DNA of 64,000 bases from Actinomadura sp. K4S16 (GTDB taxonomy: Bacteria; Actinomycetota; Actinomycetes; Streptosporangiales; Streptosporangiaceae), in NCBI RefSeq assembly GCF_008327685.1, contig NZ_BDDE01000027.1:62001-126000 (forward strand), in the 5' to 3' direction. Below are positions 1 through 7,536 of this stretch, one piece after another. Every line of letters begins with the position of its first letter. Position 1 is the first letter of the stretch. The notes under the pieces were generated by a model. That model ran no database searches. It worked only from the letters and a program-made list of their open reading frames with translations, and was not told the DNA's origin. The translations under genes and the position numbers were made by a program.

Positions 1-1254
1 GGCGAGCGGGTGCGTCGCCCAGGAGCCGCCCCTCAGCACCTTGTAGTCGGGTCCGAAGAAGACCTCCGAGTACTCCTTGTAGGGGAACGAGCGGAAGCCG
101 GGGTAGCCGTGGAAGTCCGACGACGTCCACTCCCACACGTCCCCTAGGAGGCGCCTCACCCCGTACGCCGAAGCGCCGGCCGCGTAGGAGCCGGTCTCGG
201 ACGGGCGGAGCGCGCGCTGCCCGAGGTTGGCGCGTCCCTCCTCGTAGACGTCGCCCCACGGGTAGCGGCGGGACCGTCCTGCGGCGGGGTCCCAGCGGGC
301 GGCCTTCTCCCACTCGGCCTCGGTCGGCAGCCGCTTCCCGGCCCACCGCGCGTAGGCGTCGGCCTCGTACCAGCACACGTGCTGGACGGGTTCGCCGGGC
401 GGGACGGGTTCGGTCCTCCCGAACCGGCGCCGCATCCACTGCCCGCCCTCCCGCTCCCAGAAGGCGGGAGCGCGCTTGCCGCTGCTGTTGCGCCACTCCC
501 ATCCCGCCGGGTCCCACCAGCGCGGGTCGTCGTATCCGCCGGCCTCGATGAAGGCGATGTAGGCCGCGTTGGTGACCGGCTCCACGTCGATGTAGTACGC
601 GGGCAGGTCGACGAGGTGGGCGGGGCGCTCGTTGTCGTACGCCCATGGTTCGTCCGACGTGCCCATCTGGAACGGGCCCGCCTCGATGAGCACCTCGTCT
701 GCGCTCGGCGCCCCTCCGGCGGCGGGGACCTGGAGTGGCTCCGCCTTGGGGTCGAGCAGGGCAGGTGCACCGCGGCGCAGTTGGTGAGTGGCCAGCATGG
801 TCTCGTCGTGCATGTGCTCGTGCTGGACGACCATCCCGTACACGAACCCGCCCGATGTCAGCGGGTCCGGGGTGTCGAAGCGCACCGACGACAGCGAGTC
901 CAGCACCTTGGAGCGGACCGTGCCGATGTAGGACCGCGCCTCCTCCGGCCTCAGGAGCGGCAGCGTCGGCCGCTCCGCCCGCGGATGCTCGAACGCGTCG
1001 TACAGGTCGTCGATCTCGGGGCGCATCGCCTCCTGCCCGGCGGCCGCGCGCAGCAGCCACAGCTCCTCGTAGTTGCCGACGTGCGCGAGGTCCCACACGA
1101 GCGGCGACATCAGCGGCGACACCTGCGCGGTGAGCTCGTCCTCGGCGAGGACTCCGGTGGTGAGCCCGAAGCTGCGGTCGCGCACCGCGCCGAGCTCGTC
1201 TGCGATCAGTTCCTTCAGGGCGGCCTCGTCGGCGGACGGGCCAGGGACGCTCAT
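1..1254 (-). CDS. egtB: EgtB, ergothioneine sulfoxide synthase (3' end cut by window edge)
   Basis: EgtB is an iron(II) enzyme that joins gamma-glutamylcysteine to hercynine with oxygen in ergothioneine synthesis. The N-terminal DinB-like region shows the iron-ligand pattern, with DLAHVGNYEE near residue 53 and QHEHMHDE near residue 138. It is followed by an FGE-sulfatase domain (AGPFQMGTSDEPWAYDNE, VCWYEADAYARWAGKRLPTE, GDVWEWTSSDF, LRGGSW). About 418 residues are present and only the extreme C-terminus is off the window. The ATG overlaps the egtA stop codon as ATGA, so the two are translationally coupled. Confidence is high from motif order and the egtA neighbour. Confidence 0.95.
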   Translation of the reverse strand, partial: MSVPGPSADEAALKELIADELGAVRDRSFGLTTGVLAEDELTAQVSPLMSPLVWDLAHVGNYEELWLLRAAAGQEAMRPEIDDLYDAFEHPRAERPTLPLLRPEEARSYIGTVRSKVLDSLSSVRFDTPDPLTSGGFVYGMVVQHEHMHDETMLATHQLRRGAPALLDPKAEPLQVPAAGGAPSADEVLIEAGPFQMGTSDEPWAYDNERPAHLVDLPAYYIDVEPVTNAAYIAFIEAGGYDDPRWWDPAGWEWRNSSGKRAPAFWEREGGQWMRRRFGRTEPVPPGEPVQHVCWYEADAYARWAGKRLPTEAEWEKAARWDPAAGRSRRYPWGDVYEEGRANLGQRALRPSETGSYAAGASAYGVRRLLGDVWEWTSSDFHGYPGFRSFPYKEYSEVFFGPDYKVLRGGSWATHPLA

Positions 1255-2600
1255 GTCGGATCCTCCATCGGACGTGTCTGGGAGCCGGCGGCAGGATGCT
1301 CGACGGCGGGACTGGCGGCGACAGGCCGGTCGTCGGCACGCCGGTCGTCGGTGAGGCGTTCGGCGGTAGGACTGTCGTGGTCGGGCCGGTCGGCGGCAGG
1401 CCGTCCGGCGGCGGGACCGTCGGCGGGACCGTCGTCGGCGGGGCAGCGGCCTTGCAGGACGTACCGGTCGGCGTACTCCTCGACCAGCGGCACGAGCCCG
1501 GACGCGCCGAGCCGCGGGAGCGCGTCCAGCGCCGCCGCGAAGCACGCCAGCGCGGCCCTGGCCAGGGCCGGGTCCGCCAGGCCGTGGCAGGCCGCCGACG
1601 CCCACCGGTCCGCCACCGGCTCGGCCGCGGCCTCGGCGGCGCGCGAGGCGGCCGGGTCGTCCAGCAGGGCGGTGGCGACGGCGACGGGCACCGGCCAGTA
1701 CGGGCCGGGCAGCGCGTCGATCATGCGCAGCTCCAGCCAGCCGCGCGGCCGCACCGGCGGGAACAGCGTGGACAGGTGGTAGGCGAGGTCCTCTTCGCCC
1801 GGCTCCCCCTTGTCCAGCCACTCCCGGAAGGACATCCCGGGCGCCGACACCCATCGTCCGTCCGGTGTGTGGACGAGCATGACCTGGGCGTCGAGCGCGT
1901 ACCGCGTCCACGCCTCGGCCGGGTCGCCGTCCGCCCCGTCCCGCAGCACGGGCAGCGTGCGGCACGGGTCGAGCTCGGTCCAGATGGCCTGGCGGGACGA
2001 GCGCATCCCGGTAGGGCGGCCGGCCCGCAGCGGCGAGTTGGCGAACGCCGCGACCAGCACCGGTCCGAGCGCGTGCACGAGCCGCCAGCGGCGGGACGCG
2101 TCCGGGTCGTCGGCGCCGATGTCCAGGTTCACCTGGACGGACGCGGTCGAGCACATCATCGCCATGCCCGCGTCGCGGAAGCCGCCCGCCCGGAAGTAGT
2201 CCCGCATGCACGCGTAGCGCGGATGGTCGGCCTGGAAGCGGGGCCTGCGGACCGGGTCGACGCCGTGCCCGACGAGCGCGAGCCCGTCCGGCGCGATCGC
2301 ATCCTGCACGTGCGCGATGTCGCGACCGAGCGCGGCGGTCAGGTCGTCCAGGGCCTGGAACGGGGCGGAGCTGAGTTCGAGCTGCCCGCCCGGCTCGTAG
2401 GTGACCTTGCTCCCGCCGGCCGGCGGCCCGGCCCCGTCCACGAGCGCGCGCACCCGCTCGGCGGGCACGTGCGCGGCCGGGTCGGCGGCGTCGACGACGA
2501 TCCACTCGGTCTCCGCGCCGACCGTCCCGGGCGGGCCCGTCTTGAAGCAGACGCCGCGAATGTGCTGGTAGACGTCGTCCACTGTGAGCCGGGTCACCAT
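1251..2600 (-). CDS. egtA: EgtA, glutamate-cysteine ligase for ergothioneine synthesis
   Basis: EgtA is an ATP-dependent ligase making gamma-glutamylcysteine, the sulfur donor for EgtB. The protein is GCS2-like: GAETEWIVVD near residue 28, YEPGGQLELSSAP near residue 70, CSTASVQVNLDIG near residue 150, ANSPLRAGRPTGMRSSRQAIW near residues 187-207. It begins at an ATG and is first in an egtA-egtB operon. The final ~60 residues (from about residue 388) are a low-complexity tail of Pro, Ala, Asp and Arg in loose repeats (PADDGPADGPAAGRPAADRP). The ligase fold does not need this tail, and it probably arose by GC-rich repeat expansion. Confidence 0.93.
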   Translation of the reverse strand: MVTRLTVDDVYQHIRGVCFKTGPPGTVGAETEWIVVDAADPAAHVPAERVRALVDGAGPPAGGSKVTYEPGGQLELSSAPFQALDDLTAALGRDIAHVQDAIAPDGLALVGHGVDPVRRPRFQADHPRYACMRDYFRAGGFRDAGMAMMCSTASVQVNLDIGADDPDASRRWRLVHALGPVLVAAFANSPLRAGRPTGMRSSRQAIWTELDPCRTLPVLRDGADGDPAEAWTRYALDAQVMLVHTPDGRWVSAPGMSFREWLDKGEPGEEDLAYHLSTLFPPVRPRGWLELRMIDALPGPYWPVPVAVATALLDDPAASRAAEAAAEPVADRWASAACHGLADPALARAALACFAAALDALPRLGASGLVPLVEEYADRYVLQGRCPADDGPADGPAAGRPAADRPDHDSPTAERLTDDRRADDRPVAASPAVEHPAAGSQTRPMEDPT

Positions 2601-2854
2601 TGACTCCTCACGTAGTTCGATAACGAGTTCGAATCCTTCCCTGCTGAACCGGATCAGGAATCAGCGCTTTTTCAGGAACTTTCTTAAATCTCCGTGAACG
2701 TCACTGTCCGCAGCCCTCACTGCTACCTTCCGTGCTATTCGACGTAACGTCCGATCTCCGGCTTCTCATGGGTTGACCGGAAGCGCTAGAGTCCCCCTGG
2801 CCAGCGATATGCACGTTTTGTCGGAAGTGAAACCGGACGGAGACGGGGGCTCAC
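2601..2854. promoter_or_regulatory. Divergent promoter region, egtA / sigma factor
   Basis: This 254-bp non-coding stretch separates egtA (minus) from the sigma-factor gene (plus) and must hold both promoters. It is more AT-rich than its surroundings. GTTCGA occurs twice, 12 bp apart, at about 2618-2636 close to the egtA start, which could be a regulator site. No convincing -35/-10 pair was assigned. Confidence 0.4.
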
Positions 2855-4123
2855 ATGGGCGGAGACCTGGGCTCGCTCTATGACGCGCACGCCGACCGCC
2901 TGTACGCCTACTGCTGGTCGCTCGTGGGCGACCAGCTCGCGGCGGCGGCCGTGGGCGACACGTTCAGCGCGGCCGTGCACCAGCCGCCGCGCGGCGACAG
3001 CGTCCTCTGGCTCTACTCGCTCTCCCGCACGGCGTGCGCCGAGCGCGGCGCCTTCACCGGCGAGGTGGGCGCCGCCGGCGGCCGCGGTCCGCTGTTCGCC
3101 GACCCCGACCCGCTGCTGCGCGCCGCCGCGGGCCTGCGCTCCGACCACCGCGAGGTGCTGCTGCTGTGGGCGGGCGAGTGGCTCGAACCGCACGACATCG
3201 CCCGCGTCCTCGGCATCGCGCCGGACACCGTGATGCAGCTGCTCAACGCGGCGCGGACGCGGCTGGAGCGCGCCGTCCTCGACATCCTGATGCGCGGCAC
3301 CGCCGCGCCGCAGTTGGACCTCATCTCCGCGTTCGAGAAGGGGCGTCTGCCTCGGCTGCTCGCCCGGCGGGCCCCCGCGCACGCGCCGGGCTGGCTGCGC
3401 GAGCAGGTCCTCGCCGCCTGCGAGGAGGAGGCCACCCGGCCGCTGCCCAGCGTCATCGCGCCCAGCCCGCTCGTCGTCATCGGTCCGGAGCGGGCGGACC
3501 GCCCGAAGCACGGGTCGCCCGGCGCGACCCCCAAGGGCCGCGTCTCCCGGGGCCTCGGCGCGGTCGCGGGCGTCGCGGCCTCGGCCGCCGCCGTCATCGG
3601 GCTGCTGGTGTCCTGGCCCACGGCCAAGGGCGGCAGCGCCGCCTCGCTCGTCCCGACGTCCAGCAGCGGGCAGACCCACCCGGCGTCCACGACGAGCGGC
3701 GGCGTCCCGCAGGACCCGGCGCCCGGCCTGTCCGGCACGAAGCGCGCGGACGGCGGCTCGGGGAACCCGGTGACGAGCGCGTACGGCTCGCCGCCGCAGC
3801 AGGCGGGCGGCACCCAGGGCGGCGCGCCGGGCGGCGGCGCGGCGCCGGCCCCGCCCGCGACCTCTCCGTCGAAGGAGCCCGCGCGCGAGAGGCCGCCGGT
3901 GTCCGGCGCCCCCTCGAAGCCGGAGAAGCCGTCCACGCCTCCGGACGACTCGACGCCGACCACTCCCCCGGACTCGCCGTCCGACCCGACGACCCCGCCG
4001 GACGACGGCTCCACCGACCCGACGACGCCCCCGACCGACCCCCCGTCGGACCCGCCGTCGGACCCGGGCACCCCGAGCCCGAACCCCACCTCCAACCCGG
4101 CTCCGCAGCCGAGCAAAGACTGA
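2855..4123 (+). CDS. ECF-type RNA polymerase sigma factor with transmembrane, Pro/Thr-rich tail
   Basis: The N-terminus is a sigma-70 region 2 (LGSLYDAHADRLYAYCWSLV, residues 6-25). A region 4 follows (SDHREVLLLWAGEWLEPHD then IARVLGIAPDTVMQLLNAAR, about residues 97-140). Beyond the usual ~180-200 residues of an ECF factor come a ~100-residue linker, one hydrophobic segment near residues 232-252 (GLGAVAGVAASAAAVIGLLV) and a ~165-residue Pro/Thr/Ser/Asp-rich tail (TTPPDDGSTDPTTPPTDPPS). The predicted layout is a cytoplasmic sigma domain tethered to the membrane with a disordered outer tail. It may act as a membrane-held sigma released by proteolysis, or may no longer bind core polymerase. The adjacent convergent rhomboid-like gene makes proteolysis worth considering, but this is inference. 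Confidence 0.8.
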   Translation: MGGDLGSLYDAHADRLYAYCWSLVGDQLAAAAVGDTFSAAVHQPPRGDSVLWLYSLSRTACAERGAFTGEVGAAGGRGPLFADPDPLLRAAAGLRSDHREVLLLWAGEWLEPHDIARVLGIAPDTVMQLLNAARTRLERAVLDILMRGTAAPQLDLISAFEKGRLPRLLARRAPAHAPGWLREQVLAACEEEATRPLPSVIAPSPLVVIGPERADRPKHGSPGATPKGRVSRGLGAVAGVAASAAAVIGLLVSWPTAKGGSAASLVPTSSSGQTHPASTTSGGVPQDPAPGLSGTKRADGGSGNPVTSAYGSPPQQAGGTQGGAPGGGAAPAPPATSPSKEPARERPPVSGAPSKPEKPSTPPDDSTPTTPPDSPSDPTTPPDDGSTDPTTPPTDPPSDPPSDPGTPSPNPTSNPAPQPSKD

Positions 4124-4129
4124 CGGGCG

Positions 4130-4804
4130 TCAGGCCTGCGCGGCGTCGGCGACCGGGGAAGCGGGCGCCGGAGCCGCGGCGGGCTCGTGGCGGCGTTCCA
4201 GGACGAGGAGCAGCCAACCGACGAGTGCGCCGGTGAGCATGGCCACGACGTGGCCGACGGCGGCGACCTCCAGCGTGAGCAGGCCGTCCAGCAGCACGGG
4301 CGCGAGCGCGCACCAGCCGGCCAGCGCGAGCAGCCGGCGGACGCGCCCGTGCCCGTACAGGAAGGCCGCGACGAGCGCCGCGCACAGCACGTAGGACGGT
4401 CCGACGTCGGGGATCGTGCGGACGGAGTCCGAGAGCAGGCCCGCCTCCAGCCGCACCAGCGCGATGCCCTGGCTGATGAGCGTGCCGAGCACGTGCGAGG
4501 CGGCGATGAGGGCGACGGCCCGCAGGTTCCCGAACCGCCGGGTGATGGGGAACAGCCCGATCGCCACCGCGACGAGCAGCACGCCCTGCGCCCCCTCGGC
4601 GACGAACGCCGAGGCGACCAGCGTCCCGACCGGGTTGACCGCGAGGTTGGCCAGGTTGGTGCTCGCCCAGGCGATCACCGCCTGCCGCGCGCCCGGCGGC
4701 AGGACCAGGGCCTGCACCATCCACACGGCCGCGAACAGCCCGAGGAACGTCACAGGCATCGGATAGGACCTGAGGATCCGGCCGAGCCTCGCGAAACCCA
4801 TCAC
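4130..4804 (-). CDS. Rhomboid-like polytopic membrane protein
   Basis: A 224-residue protein with about six hydrophobic segments. Two rhomboid-like features are present: GPSYVLCAALVAAFLYGHG near residue 135, which contains a G-x-S in a helix, and VGHVVAMLTGALVGWLLLVL near residue 185, which contains a histidine followed by a glycine-rich helix. These match the Ser-His dyad positions of rhomboid proteases, but the sequence is divergent and many actinobacterial rhomboid-like proteins are untested. The C-terminal 20 residues are Ala/Pro-rich. It is convergent with the sigma-factor gene, 6 bp away. Either of two adjacent ATG codons (4804, 4801) could be the start. Confidence 0.65.
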   Translation of the reverse strand: MMGFARLGRILRSYPMPVTFLGLFAAVWMVQALVLPPGARQAVIAWASTNLANLAVNPVGTLVASAFVAEGAQGVLLVAVAIGLFPITRRFGNLRAVALIAASHVLGTLISQGIALVRLEAGLLSDSVRTIPDVGPSYVLCAALVAAFLYGHGRVRRLLALAGWCALAPVLLDGLLTLEVAAVGHVVAMLTGALVGWLLLVLERRHEPAAAPAPASPVADAAQA

Positions 4805-4825
4805 ACCGGCAGCCTAATCCGGGAC

Positions 4826-6448
4826 CTACGCCGCCACGGCGCCTTCGACCGGAGAGGCGCCGCGCCGCACCAGGAGCGCGGCGACGATCGCGGCGAGCGC
4901 GACGGCGCCCGCCACGGTCAGGGACGTCTGGAAGCCGTCCATGAACGCGAGGTGGCTCCCGGTCGTGATGGCGTCCGCCGCCTCCTTCGACGTGCCGGGC
5001 GGCACGGGCGCCACGCCCTGGGACACGAGCCCGCCCTGCCCTTCCAGCTGGCGCGCCGCCGCTCCGGGCAGGCCCGCGTCGGTGAGCCGCCCGAACAGCA
5101 CGTCCCCCACCCTGGTCGAGAGCAGCACACCCAGCACCGACGTGCCGAGGACGCCGCCGACCTGCGCGGCGGTCTGCTGGAGTCCGCCCGCGACGCCCGC
5201 GAGGTGGGCGGGCGCGTTGCCGACGATGGCCTCGGTCCCGGCCACGATGACCATCCCGAACGCCAGGCCGACCAGCACGAACCACGGCCACAGCTGCACG
5301 TACGGGGCGTCCACCCCGATGCGCGACAGGCCGAACATCGCGGCCGCGGTGAACGCCATCCCGAGGACGAGGGGCACCCGCGGCCCGAACCGGCTGGTCA
5401 GCGCGCCCGCCACCGGGGACGCGACGATGAACACGCCGGTCATCGGCAGCATCCGCACGCCCGCGTCCACCGGGCTCATGCCGTGCACCTGCTGCAGGTA
5501 CAGGGTGATGAAGAAGATCGTCCCGAACATCCCGAAGAAGCCGAGGACGATGAGGCCGGTCGCCGCCGACAGCGACACCGACCGGAACAGCCCGAGGGGC
5601 AGCAGCGGGCGCTCGACCCTCAGCTCGTTCCAGACGAACGCGGCGAACAGCACGACGGACGCGGCGAACGACACGAGCGGCACCGCGTCGCCGAACCCGT
5701 TCTCGCCGGCCTTGATGAGCCCCCAGACCAGGGCGAACAGGGCGCCGCTGAGCATCGCGACACCCGGCAGGTCGAACGAGCCGGCGGCCTCCTCGTCCCG
5801 CGACTCGCGGATCACCCACAGGCCGACGAGCAGCGCGACCAGCCCGAGCGGGGCGTTCAGGAAGAACACCGACTCCCAGTTGACGTTCTCCACCAGCAGG
5901 CCCGCGACGATCGGGCCGCCCGCGATGGAGATGCCGACCGTGGACCCCCAGATGCCGATCGCGGCGTTGAGCCGTTCGGCCGGGAACGTGTTGCGCAGGA
6001 TGGCGAGGCTCGCGGGCTGCAGGAGCGCTCCGGCGAAGCCCTGCACGACCCGCCAGAAGATCACCATGCCGAGCCCGCCCGAGAGCCCGATCAGCAGCGA
6101 CGACACGGCGAACCCGATGACGCCCGCCAGGAACGTGCGCTTGCGGCCGAACCGGTCGGCGATCTTCCCGGCGGGGATCAGCGTGACGGCGAGCGCCAGC
6201 AGGTAGGCGTTGGTGACCCACTGCAGGCCGGACAGGCTCGCGCCGAGGTCCTTGGCGATCGCGGGGTTGGCGATGGACACGACGGTCGCGTCCAGCCCGA
6301 CCATCATCACGCCCAGCGCGACCGCGACGAGGGTGAGCCAGGGATGGCCGTGGCCCGCTCTCGCGGGACGGCCGCGCGCCTGGTCGCGCGGCGTTATGGG
6401 GACGGCGCCCGGTTCGAGGATCTCGGCGCCCTGGGATTGAGTCATCAT
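4826..6448 (-). CDS. MFS multidrug exporter, DHA2 (EmrB/QacA) family, 14 TM
   Basis: A drug:proton antiporter-type major facilitator protein. Motif A-like GKIADRFGRKRTFLAGVIGF follows TM2 and the antiporter motif C region is GSTVGISIAGGPIVAGLLVE. About 14 hydrophobic helices across ~540 residues fit DHA2. I chose the ATG at 6448 (a second ATG follows at 6445) because GGAGGTCG lies directly before it; the longer reading frame to 6493 lacks a ribosome site. A divergent TetR gene and a 15-bp palindrome sit just upstream, the usual arrangement for a self-regulated efflux pump. The substrate cannot be deduced. Confidence 0.9.
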   Translation of the reverse strand: MMTQSQGAEILEPGAVPITPRDQARGRPARAGHGHPWLTLVAVALGVMMVGLDATVVSIANPAIAKDLGASLSGLQWVTNAYLLALAVTLIPAGKIADRFGRKRTFLAGVIGFAVSSLLIGLSGGLGMVIFWRVVQGFAGALLQPASLAILRNTFPAERLNAAIGIWGSTVGISIAGGPIVAGLLVENVNWESVFFLNAPLGLVALLVGLWVIRESRDEEAAGSFDLPGVAMLSGALFALVWGLIKAGENGFGDAVPLVSFAASVVLFAAFVWNELRVERPLLPLGLFRSVSLSAATGLIVLGFFGMFGTIFFITLYLQQVHGMSPVDAGVRMLPMTGVFIVASPVAGALTSRFGPRVPLVLGMAFTAAAMFGLSRIGVDAPYVQLWPWFVLVGLAFGMVIVAGTEAIVGNAPAHLAGVAGGLQQTAAQVGGVLGTSVLGVLLSTRVGDVLFGRLTDAGLPGAAARQLEGQGGLVSQGVAPVPPGTSKEAADAITTGSHLAFMDGFQTSLTVAGAVALAAIVAALLVRRGASPVEGAVAA

Positions 6449-6477
6449 CGACCTCCGGCTTGGCAGGGTTCCAAAAT

Positions 6478-6492
6478 TGTCATGGCATGACA
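6478..6492. promoter_or_regulatory. 15-bp palindrome, likely TetR operator
   Basis: TGTCATG-G-CATGACA is a perfect inverted repeat. It lies 30 bp before the MFS start and about 95 bp before the TetR start, in the only gap between the two divergent genes. Further TGTCGT-like half-sites follow toward the TetR gene. The natural reading is the binding site of the adjacent TetR protein on the pump promoter. Confidence 0.65.
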
Positions 6493-6574
6493 CTTGTCGT
6501 CAACTGCCCTTGGTCTCGACACGACATGTTTCACATCACGACAGGCAACGGTCGACGGGGGATCGCCGGGCGAT

Positions 6575-6580
6575 TACAAT
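6575..6580 (+). promoter_or_regulatory. -10 element of a probable leaderless TetR transcript
   Basis: TACAAT (TANNNT type) ends 6 bp before the ATG at 6587. With usual promoter geometry the transcript would start at or next to that ATG. No Shine-Dalgarno sequence is present, which supports a leaderless mRNA. No good -35 hexamer was identified. Confidence 0.5.
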
Positions 6581-6586
6581 GCGCGC

Positions 6587-7279
6587 ATGACCGCGACCGC
6601 CCCCGAGACCGGCACACCCGGCCCCGGTTCCCAGCCCCCGGGCAGGCGCGAACGCAAGAAGCAGCGCACCCGAGAGGCGCTCGTCGACGCGGCGTTCACC
6701 CTCTTCGCCGAGAAGGGGTTCGACGCCACCACCGTCGAGGAGATCGCCGACGCCGTCGACGTCTCGTCCCGCACGTTCTTCCGCTACTTCGCCTCGAAGG
6801 AGGACGTCGCCCTCACCTTCCAGGAGGAGCAGACCCGCGCCGTCCTGGCCGCGCTCGGCGAACGCCCGCCGGACGAGCCGATCATGACCGCGCTGCGGCA
6901 CACCGTGGTGGAGATCGCGCGCGCCTGCGAGGCCGGCGAGCTCGGGTTCGAGCCGGGCCGCTTCGAGTGCATGCTGACGATGATGAGCGACAGCCCGACG
7001 CTCATGGCCGGCAGCCTGGAGCACGCACAGCGCAAGCAGGCGCTGCTCACCGAGGTCATCGCCGAGCGGATGGGCCTCGATCCCGCCACGGATCTGCGCC
7101 CGCACGTCGTCGCCGCCGCCACCACCTGCGCCTTCCAGGCCTCCGCCGACGCCGTCAGCCGCCTCGGCGGGACGTTCACCACGCTGTCGGAGACCGTCGA
7201 CCAGGCCTTCGCCATCCTCGAAGGCGGCCTGAACGACCCCGTCCCGCCCGCCGACCGAACCGGTCCGGACGGCGACTGA
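6587..7279 (+). CDS. TetR-family repressor of the adjacent MFS exporter
   Basis: A 230-residue TetR regulator. The N-terminal HTH is clear: RTREALVDAAFTLFAEKGFD, then TTVEEIADAVDVSSRTFFRY and FASKEDV (about residues 25-75). The rest is a typical variable ligand-binding domain. The ATG at 6587 is preferred over more upstream in-frame codons because the family fold starts about 20 residues later and a TACAAT -10 box is correctly placed. It is divergent from the exporter and the 15-bp palindrome lies between them, so it probably represses the exporter and itself. The inducer is unknown. Confidence 0.9.
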   Translation: MTATAPETGTPGPGSQPPGRRERKKQRTREALVDAAFTLFAEKGFDATTVEEIADAVDVSSRTFFRYFASKEDVALTFQEEQTRAVLAALGERPPDEPIMTALRHTVVEIARACEAGELGFEPGRFECMLTMMSDSPTLMAGSLEHAQRKQALLTEVIAERMGLDPATDLRPHVVAAATTCAFQASADAVSRLGGTFTTLSETVDQAFAILEGGLNDPVPPADRTGPDGD

Positions 7280-7305
7280 CCCGCTCGCCCCGGCGACGGA
7301 ACCGC

Positions 7306-7330
7306 CCCGGACGGCGTCTGCCCGTCCGGG
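7306..7330 (+). terminator. Hairpin after the TetR gene
   Basis: CCCGGACGG / CCGTCCGGG form a 9-bp stem with a 7-nt loop, 27 bp after the TetR stop codon. There is no U-tract, which is common for actinomycete terminators. Confidence 0.5.
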
Positions 7331-7499
7331 CCGGGCGGCACTGCCGCGTGCCCGACGGCATCTGATCCTCCCACCCGGCGGCCGGCCTTCGGGGATGGCG
7401 TCCGGTCCCTCCTGCGCCGTGGGATCCCCTTGCCGACCTGCGAGGACGCGGTCGCGCCGGGTGTGCGGGGCGGTGCCGGGGGTACTTCCGTGCGAACCG

Positions 7500-7516
7500 G
7501 GGGACGGCCCGTCCCC
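7500..7516 (+). promoter_or_regulatory. 17-bp palindrome before gadB
   Basis: GGGGACGG-c-CCGTCCCC is a perfect inverted repeat just before the ribosome site (GGAGGAGG) of the glutamate decarboxylase gene. It could be an operator or, in the mRNA, a hairpin next to the ribosome site. Nothing in the sequence decides between these. The rest of 7331-7499 shows no further structure. Confidence 0.4.
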
Positions 7517-7536
7517 GCACGGAGGAGGAGGGCGAC

